DNA of 64,000 nucleotides from Pseudoalteromonas sp. UG3-2. Lineage in GTDB: Bacteria > Pseudomonadota > Gammaproteobacteria > Enterobacterales > Alteromonadaceae. Below are positions 58,921 to 64,000 of the stretch, piece by piece. Both the position numbers and the translations under genes were made by a program. The notes under the pieces were generated by a model. The model made no database searches. It worked only from the letters and a program-made list of their open reading frames with translations, and was not told the DNA's origin. The stretch is taken from positions 1,240,001 through 1,304,000 of the forward strand of contig NZ_JAWLJU010000002.1 in NCBI RefSeq assembly GCF_037120705.1, given 5' to 3'. How positions within the stretch are numbered: the first letter of the stretch is position 1; every line of letters begins with the position of its first letter.

Positions 58921-60585
58921 ATGGCTCAATATATTTATACCATGTCGCGGGTGAGCAAGGTTGTGCCACCTAAGCGCACTATTCTTAAAGATATTTCACT
59001 GTGCTTTTACCCTGGCGCTAAAATTGGTGTTTTAGGCTTAAATGGTGCGGGTAAATCGACGCTACTGCGCATTATGGCTGGCGTTGATAACGAGTTTGAA
59101 GGCGAAGCACGCCCTCAGCCTGGCACTAAAATTGGTTATTTGCCGCAGGAACCGGTACTTGATGAAAGTAAAACCGTGCGCGAGACCATTGAAGAGGCAG
59201 TGAGTGAAGTAAAACAAGCTCTGGCAAGGTTAGATGAAGTTTACGCCGAATACGCGATGGAAGATGCGGATTTTGATGCGCTAGCTAAAGAGCAAGGTGA
59301 ACTGGAAGCGATTATCCAAGCTCACGATGGTCATAATCTCGATAATGCCCTTGAGCGTGCCGCTGACGCGCTGCGTTTACCTGAATGGGACGCTAAAATT
59401 GAGCACCTGTCAGGGGGGGAACGCCGCCGTGTGGCTATTTGTCGCTTACTATTAGAAAAGCCAGATATGCTTCTGCTGGATGAGCCTACCAACCACTTAG
59501 ATGCCGAGTCGGTTGCTTGGCTAGAACGCTTCCTACACGACTATGAAGGCACCGTGGTTGCCATTACCCACGACCGCTACTTCCTTGATAATGTTGCAGG
59601 TTGGATTTTAGAGCTTGACCGCGGCCATGGTATTCCATGGGAAGGTAACTATTCTTCATGGCTTGAGCAAAAAGATGCACGCTTGAAGCAAGAAGAAAAG
59701 TCAGAAAAAGCGCGACAAAAGTCTATTGAGAAAGAGCTTGAGTGGGTGCGCTCAAATCCTAAAGGCCGTCAGGCAAAATCTAAGGCTCGGATGGCACAGT
59801 TTACAGAACTGCAGCAAAACGATTATCAAAAGCGTAACGAGACCAACGAGCTATTTATTCCACCGGGTCCACGTCTAGGCGATCAGGTCATTGAAGTGAA
59901 TAATTTACGCAAAGGCTTTGGCGACCGCTTATTAATTGATGATTTAAGCTTTACCGTGCCTAAAGGTGCAATTGTTGGGATCATCGGTGCCAACGGTGCA
60001 GGTAAATCAACTCTGTTTAGAATGTTAAGCGGTGAGCAACAACCTGACGGCGGTGATATCACCATTGGTGAGACTGTGGAAATTGCTACAGTTGAGCAGT
60101 TCCGCGATGATATGGACGGCAACAACACCGTATTCCAAGAGATCTCTAACGGCCAAGATATTCTAAAAATTGGCAACTTTGAAGTACCAAGCCGGGCATA
60201 CGTCGGCCGCTTTAACTTTAAAGGCAATGACCAGCAGAAGTTTGTCAAAGAGCTTTCTGGGGGTGAGCGCAACCGTCTCCACTTAGCGAAACTACTGAAG
60301 GCTGGCGGTAACGTACTGTTACTGGATGAGCCAACCAACGACCTCGATGTCGAAACCCTTCGTGCCCTAGAAAACGCCATCTTGGAATTCCCAGGCTGCG
60401 TAATGTGTATTTCCCACGACCGCTGGTTCTTAGACCGTATTGCCACCCATATTCTCGACTACCGTGATGAAGGACAAGTGAACTTCTTCGATGGTAACTA
60501 CACCGAATACGAAGAGTGGTTGAAGAAAACCTATGGTGCAGAAGCGGCAGAGCCTAAGCGCATCAAATACAAAAAAATTGGTTAA
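58921..60585 (+). CDS. ettA: energy-dependent translational throttle protein EttA
   Basis: 554-residue ABC-F protein, same length as E. coli EttA (555). It starts MAQYIYTMSRVSKVVPPKR as in the family. Two ABC domains: Walker A GLNGAGKST and GANGAGKST, signatures LSGGERRRV and LSGGERNRL, Walker B LLLDEPTNHLD and LLLDEPTNDLD. The linker between them and the arm insert are present (EWVRSNPKGRQAKSKARM). It binds the ribosomal E site and gates the first elongation step according to ATP/ADP. The open frame extends 20 codons upstream without homology. Single gene with a terminator. Confidence 0.96.
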   Translation: MAQYIYTMSRVSKVVPPKRTILKDISLCFYPGAKIGVLGLNGAGKSTLLRIMAGVDNEFEGEARPQPGTKIGYLPQEPVLDESKTVRETIEEAVSEVKQALARLDEVYAEYAMEDADFDALAKEQGELEAIIQAHDGHNLDNALERAADALRLPEWDAKIEHLSGGERRRVAICRLLLEKPDMLLLDEPTNHLDAESVAWLERFLHDYEGTVVAITHDRYFLDNVAGWILELDRGHGIPWEGNYSSWLEQKDARLKQEEKSEKARQKSIEKELEWVRSNPKGRQAKSKARMAQFTELQQNDYQKRNETNELFIPPGPRLGDQVIEVNNLRKGFGDRLLIDDLSFTVPKGAIVGIIGANGAGKSTLFRMLSGEQQPDGGDITIGETVEIATVEQFRDDMDGNNTVFQEISNGQDILKIGNFEVPSRAYVGRFNFKGNDQQKFVKELSGGERNRLHLAKLLKAGGNVLLLDEPTNDLDVETLRALENAILEFPGCVMCISHDRWFLDRIATHILDYRDEGQVNFFDGNYTEYEEWLKKTYGAEAAEPKRIKYKKIG

Positions 60586-60603
60586 TCACCAACACCATAA
60601 AAG

Positions 60604-60627
60604 AGCCCCATTGATTGGGGCTTTTTT
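60604..60627 (+). terminator. Rho-independent terminator of ettA
   Basis: AGCCCCA / TGGGGCT stem with a 5-nt loop, followed by a T-rich run. Confidence 0.85.
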
Positions 60628-60786
60628 ATTACCATAAATCCCCCGCTCGGCTTTGTTTTTATCAACACAAATACTACCCTTGTAATTCATCGCTAAAGTT
60701 TTGCTTAGCCAGCTTAAAAGCACTTGAATTTTCTCATTTGCGTTAAATAAGCTATTATTAAATTATGACTTTTTTTAGGATCGAGT

Positions 60787-61152
60787 ATGAAAGAACGCAG
60801 ACGTTTTTCCAGAGTAACCTTTACCAATGAGGCGCGTTTTATGGCGTCGAGTGGTGACTTTACCTGCGAAATTTTAGACCTTTCACTCAATGGCGCGTTA
60901 GTCACCTTGCCTGATGGCTATGTGCCACTGAAAAATGATCCCGCTAGCCTTACTTTTTACTTGCCTGACAGTGACATTAAAATCACCATGGAGGTAGAAG
61001 TACGCCATGTTGAACTGGGTCATTTGGGGCTGCATTGTCGCCAAATTGATTTGGAAAGTGTGTCACACTTAAAACGTTTGATTGAATTGAACCTAGGGGA
61101 TGATGATATACTGCATCGCGAGCTGGAGCAGCTTACCCATGAAGATAATTAA
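60787..61152 (+). CDS. PilZ-domain cyclic-di-GMP receptor
   Basis: 121 residues, a single PilZ domain. The N-terminal RRRFSR gives the RxxxR motif, and ILDLSLNGALV supplies the D-x-S-x-x-G motif, so cyclic-di-GMP binding is likely. The C-terminal helix (HLKRLIELNLGDDDILHRELEQL) is a probable partner-contact region. GATCGAG precedes the ATG. The DUF350 gene follows 16 nt later, so it may be the first gene of that cluster. Confidence 0.9.
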   Translation: MKERRRFSRVTFTNEARFMASSGDFTCEILDLSLNGALVTLPDGYVPLKNDPASLTFYLPDSDIKITMEVEVRHVELGHLGLHCRQIDLESVSHLKRLIELNLGDDDILHRELEQLTHEDN

Positions 61153-61168
61153 ATAATAAGAGAAAACT

Positions 61169-61573
61169 ATGATATTGGAGTCATTACAAGGATTTATCCC
61201 CTTTATTACCTACTTTGGCCTAGCCTACCTTCTGACGCTGTTATTTTTGTTTGTATACACCAAGATTACTCCTCACTGTGAGTGGAAGTTAGTCAAAGAA
61301 AATAATCCTGCGGCTGCCACTGCGTTTTGTGGCACCATCATTGGTTTTGTTTTGCCTATTGCTAGCGCCGCCGTCAACGCCGTCTCTCTAATCGACTTTG
61401 CTGTTTGGGGTGTTATTGCTGGGGTTATGCAGTTAATTACTTTCTTTATCGTTAGACTGTACATGCCCAAACTGTCGGAAAAAATCGAAAGTAACCATAT
61501 CAGTGCAGGGCTATTTTTAGGCGGTGCCTCGTTGGCGACTGGAATTCTAAATGCCGCGTGTATGACCTATTAA
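61169..61573 (+). CDS. DUF350 (YjfL-like) membrane protein
   Basis: 134 residues with four membrane helices in two similar halves (FIPFITYFGLAYLLTLLFLFVYTKI, AFCGTIIGFVLPIASAAVN; SLIDFAVWGVIAGVMQLITFFIVRLYMP, AGLFLGGASLATGILNAACM), as in the DUF350 family. In E. coli yjfL, yjfM and yjfC form one set; here the DUF1190 and YgiC-like genes follow, giving the same trio. Function unknown. AGAGAA precedes the ATG. Confidence 0.85.
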   Translation: MILESLQGFIPFITYFGLAYLLTLLFLFVYTKITPHCEWKLVKENNPAAATAFCGTIIGFVLPIASAAVNAVSLIDFAVWGVIAGVMQLITFFIVRLYMPKLSEKIESNHISAGLFLGGASLATGILNAACMTY

Positions 61574-61582
61574 GGAGTCGAG

Positions 61583-62167
61583 ATGAAAAGGAGTAAATCA
61601 ATCAAATTGACTTTATTAATGGGCGCAACCGGTGGCCTTACAGCCTGTGGTGACCGCGACGAGTCAGCACTTATTTTTCAAGATGTTGATGAGTGTACAT
61701 CTTTTGGTGTCGAGCAAGAAGCTTGTCAGTACCAATACCAGCAAGCCTTACAAAACCATCAGCAGGAAGCCCCCAAGTACGCTGCTGAGCGCTTGTGTGA
61801 AAGTGATTTTGGCTACGACCGCTGTGAAGAATCTGGTGGAATTTGGCGCCCCATCATGGCTGGCTTTATGGTCGCGGCACTTGCTGAAGCCGTCGACGAA
61901 GGCTTAGACATGATGAAAAAGCGCAAACGCAAAAAAGCGGCCTTTCTAAGCGGTGGCTACTACTCAGGTGCCAAGCCATTATACCGAGCAAGAGACGACT
62001 TTTTTAGCTATCGCAACTCGCAAAACGACTTTGTTGCTTCTTCTCGAACTGCTGGCACAACCACCGTAAAAAGTTCCAAGCTCAATTATAAACCCAGAGC
62101 AAAATCAGTCACCAGGAGCCGTGGCGGCTTTGGCCGCAGTGCCTCTAGAAGCAGCTGGGGAAGCTAG
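61583..62167 (+). CDS. ygiB: DUF1190 (YgiB-like) lipoprotein
   Basis: 194 residues. A basic N-terminus and short signal ending GGLTACGDRDE, consistent with lipidation. The conserved DUF1190 part (FQDVDECTSFGVEQEACQYQYQQAL, APKYAAERLCESDFGYDRCEE) has paired cysteines. The C-terminal half is low-complexity, rich in S, R and G (SRGGFGRSASRSSWGS). It starts 9 nt after the DUF350 gene. The ygiC-like gene follows after 104 nt. Function unknown; linked to envelope integrity in E. coli. Confidence 0.88.
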   Translation: MKRSKSIKLTLLMGATGGLTACGDRDESALIFQDVDECTSFGVEQEACQYQYQQALQNHQQEAPKYAAERLCESDFGYDRCEESGGIWRPIMAGFMVAALAEAVDEGLDMMKKRKRKKAAFLSGGYYSGAKPLYRARDDFFSYRNSQNDFVASSRTAGTTTVKSSKLNYKPRAKSVTRSRGGFGRSASRSSWGS

Positions 62168-62271
62168 GGAATTCCCTAGCTCCATACCTGCCGCCACACT
62201 TCTTAATTAGACCAACCAAGTGGTGTAGCAAAACAGCAATGGCTCACAAGAATAATTAAGCGATACTCGCC

Positions 62272-63441
62272 ATGTTTAGAATAACAGCCAAAGAGCGGCC
62301 CGATTGGCAGGCACAAGCCCAAGCACATGGGTTTGAATTTCACACCATGTACGGTGAAAAGTATTGGGACGAAAGCGCCTACTACCAGTTTTCTCTGAAA
62401 CAAATAGAGCAAGACCTCGAAGCTCCTAGCGAAGAGTTACATCAAATGCTGCTCCATGTAGTGGAGTTGGTTTGCAATGACGAAGCCCTGTTACAACAAT
62501 TCGCGATACCACCGTCGCAATGGGAACTGGTTACCCGCTCATGGCGACGCCGTGACTTAGCCCTTTATGGTCGCTTTGACTTTAGCTACGATGGCAAATC
62601 ACCGGCTAAACTGCTTGAGGCCAACTATGATACTCCCACGTCGTTATTTGAAACTGGCTACTGGCAGTGGCTGTGGCTGCAACAGCAAGTCGACGCCGGT
62701 CAGCTACCAAGAAACGCAGATCAATTTAACAGCCTGCAAGAAGCATTGATTGAGCGTTTTTATCAGTTACATAAATTCCACCGCGGCCAGCCGCTGCACT
62801 TTGCCTGCTGCAAAAACAGCAGCGAAGACTTAGGCACAATTCAATATATGCGCAGTTGTGCTATGGCGGCAGGATTGAAAACACGAGAGGGTTTTATAGA
62901 GGATATTGGCCTCATTGACGACCAGTTTGTTGACCTCCAGTCACAACCAATCCATTGGATGTTTAAGCTATACCCATGGGAGTTTATGTTTACTGATGAA
63001 TATAGCCACTCGCTGACGGCGAGTAATACCCAGTGGCTTGAGCCGGCATGGAAAGCCATTTTATCAAATAAAGCGATACTGCCCTTGCTGTGGCAGACCT
63101 TTCCGAACCATCCGAACTTACTGCCAGCCTATTTTGAAGCAGACAAAAGTAAGCTCCAGCATCACCCCAGTGGTTATGTCAAAAAGCCCTTACTTTCTCG
63201 TGAAGGCGCTAATATCGACATTTATCGTAATGGTCAGTTGCTAGCGCAATCTTCTGGTGACTATGGCGCTGAGGGCTATATCTACCAAGCCTACCATGCC
63301 TTACCAGAGTTTTCTGGTATGCGTACCTTGATAGGATCATGGATGGTTGGCGACAATGCCGTGGGTATCGGCGTCAGAGAAGACAGTAGTCTCATCACCC
63401 AAGATTTAAGCCGATTTTTACCTCACATCATCCTTGGTTAA
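62272..63441 (+). CDS. ygiC: glutathionylspermidine-synthase-like ATP-grasp protein YgiC
   Basis: 389 residues of the synthetase half of GspS-like proteins, as in E. coli YgiC/YjfC. Visible family signatures: RFDFSYDG.SPAKLLEANYDTPTS, WMFKLYPWEFM, FPNHPNLLPAYFE, KKPLLSREGANI and IGSWMVGDNAVGIGVRED. It should use ATP to join a carboxylate to an amine; the real substrate of YgiC proteins is not established. Last gene of the PilZ-DUF350-YgiB-YgiC cluster. Confidence 0.92.
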   Translation: MFRITAKERPDWQAQAQAHGFEFHTMYGEKYWDESAYYQFSLKQIEQDLEAPSEELHQMLLHVVELVCNDEALLQQFAIPPSQWELVTRSWRRRDLALYGRFDFSYDGKSPAKLLEANYDTPTSLFETGYWQWLWLQQQVDAGQLPRNADQFNSLQEALIERFYQLHKFHRGQPLHFACCKNSSEDLGTIQYMRSCAMAAGLKTREGFIEDIGLIDDQFVDLQSQPIHWMFKLYPWEFMFTDEYSHSLTASNTQWLEPAWKAILSNKAILPLLWQTFPNHPNLLPAYFEADKSKLQHHPSGYVKKPLLSREGANIDIYRNGQLLAQSSGDYGAEGYIYQAYHALPEFSGMRTLIGSWMVGDNAVGIGVREDSSLITQDLSRFLPHIILG

Positions 63442-63829
63442 ATAAAAATTAACACAAGCTTAACTCTTATACTACAGTATATAGTACCAAAGCGTTGAGC
63501 GGATCCATGGCCCTACTGCAACAACAACCTCCCCTGTTGTGATGGTAATGCTATGCAGTTGCACAGTAAGCCCCAAGTTCGATTAGCTCATTCGCGATGT
63601 TCACTGGGGTATTGCACTTCGAGTAGCAGTCTTATTCTCAACCTTAATAACCATTGCCGTGGTAAATAGTCCATTGGCAATGAATAAAGGCTGTTAAGTA
63701 AAGCAACAATACACCAGCACGGCGCATTAATAAAAAGCTATTTTTACAACCATCATAACCACTTGACGAGCTAGGAAGTAAAAGCAGTCTGCCTCAAAAG
63801 TGTGAGACATCATCGTATAAGGAACTGTT
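63442..63829. other. 388-bp intergenic region
   Basis: No gene, RNA or convincing terminator seen. Upstream region of the oxidoreductase gene at 63830. Confidence 0.4.
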
Positions 63830-64000
63830 ATGACTCACTATAAACTTGGTAAAGAAATCAAACCACAAACCATTCCGTCTAAAGTCAAAGTAGCCATTGT
63901 TGGCGCAGGTATGTCGGGGCTATATAGCGCTTGGCGACTGCAAAATGAAGCCAATATCGATGATATTGCCATCTTTGAGCGCAGCAATAGAACTGGCGGG
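63830..64000 (+). CDS. FAD-dependent oxidoreductase (amine-oxidase-like), N-terminal part
   Basis: First 57 residues of a gene cut by the right edge. After a short leader (MTHYKLGKEIKPQTIPSK) the dinucleotide-binding motif VAIVGAGMSGLYSAWRL, then IFERSNRTGG, is typical of flavin-containing amine oxidases and related NAD(P)/FAD enzymes. AAGGAA lies 5-6 nt before the ATG. The substrate cannot be told from this part. Confidence 0.82.
   Translation, partial: MTHYKLGKEIKPQTIPSKVKVAIVGAGMSGLYSAWRLQNEANIDDIAIFERSNRTGG

Noticed and set aside
59883..60446. 187-codon open frame antisense to ettA
   Set aside because: Mirror of a highly conserved gene; serine- and proline-rich nonsense composition, no ribosome site.
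1..64000. CRISPR arrays, tRNA or rRNA genes, replication origin
   Set aside because: No regularly spaced repeats, cloverleaf-like segments, rRNA sequence or DnaA-box clusters were seen while reading; a tool scan would settle tRNA-like genes.

Overview
The window looks like chromosome of a marine gammaproteobacterium of the Alteromonadales, most like Pseudoalteromonas. This is an inference from gene content: a MetR gene behind a MetJ-type operator, GrxA, SmrA, MtfA, PolB, DinG, PriC with RsmS, CmoM, EttA, YgiB/YgiC, and large TonB receptors beginning ERIQVTGSRIKR. No rRNA, tRNA, CRISPR array, prophage or intact insertion sequence was seen.

Layout. 1-7.6 kb: housekeeping genes (radD end, an H-NS-like protein, pyrC, a GAF-GAF-GGDEF-EAL protein, metR, an ElyC-like protein, a small basic protein of unknown role). 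7.7-15.3 kb: an envelope-stress cluster (MscS channel, two OsmY-like BON proteins, an outer-membrane barrel, a chemoreceptor, a DUF2383/DUF1328/small-lipoprotein operon, a YqjD/YqjE/YqjK-like operon). 15.3-20.8 kb: a five-gene phosphorelay operon ending in a sigma-54 enhancer-binding response regulator. 20.9-33.6 kb: a phosphatase-lipid kinase fusion, smrA, ghrA, an OlsF-like acyltransferase, thiol-redox proteins, ppiC, grxA, deaD, mtfA and a DEAH helicase. 33.8-41.4 kb: two TonB-dependent receptors flanking a dead IS3 element. 42-49.4 kb: polB, dinG, yfcA, priC, a histone-deacetylase-like enzyme, ComFB and rsmS. 50-64 kb: an RND pump with adaptor, ybgI, cmoM, small secreted proteins, a broken gene, ettA, a PilZ-DUF350-ygiB-ygiC cluster and the start of an FAD oxidoreductase.

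Main result. Four transcription units of the stress cluster (both BON genes, the DUF2383 operon and the YqjD operon) carry sigma-54 type promoters: TGGCA, with GG and GC exactly 10 nt apart. Three have an 11-bp palindrome GTAA-N3-TTAC upstream. In both BON promoters the sites sit at the same two distances, about -118 and -84. The fourth has a related 17-bp palindrome near -95. The only sigma-54 activator seen in the window is the last member of the neighbouring phosphorelay, so I propose that the phosphorelay drives these genes. The phosphorelay also contains a 71-residue stand-alone histidine-acceptor protein.

Other points: a three-box MetJ operator before metR; a 207-bp repeat present twice, one copy lacking its right end; two small genes recognised by eye (DUF1328 and rsmS) and a probable 44-residue membrane peptide; a coiled-coil gene with a stop at codon 4; and a scattered cyclic-di-nucleotide theme (GGDEF-EAL, PilZ, ComFB).
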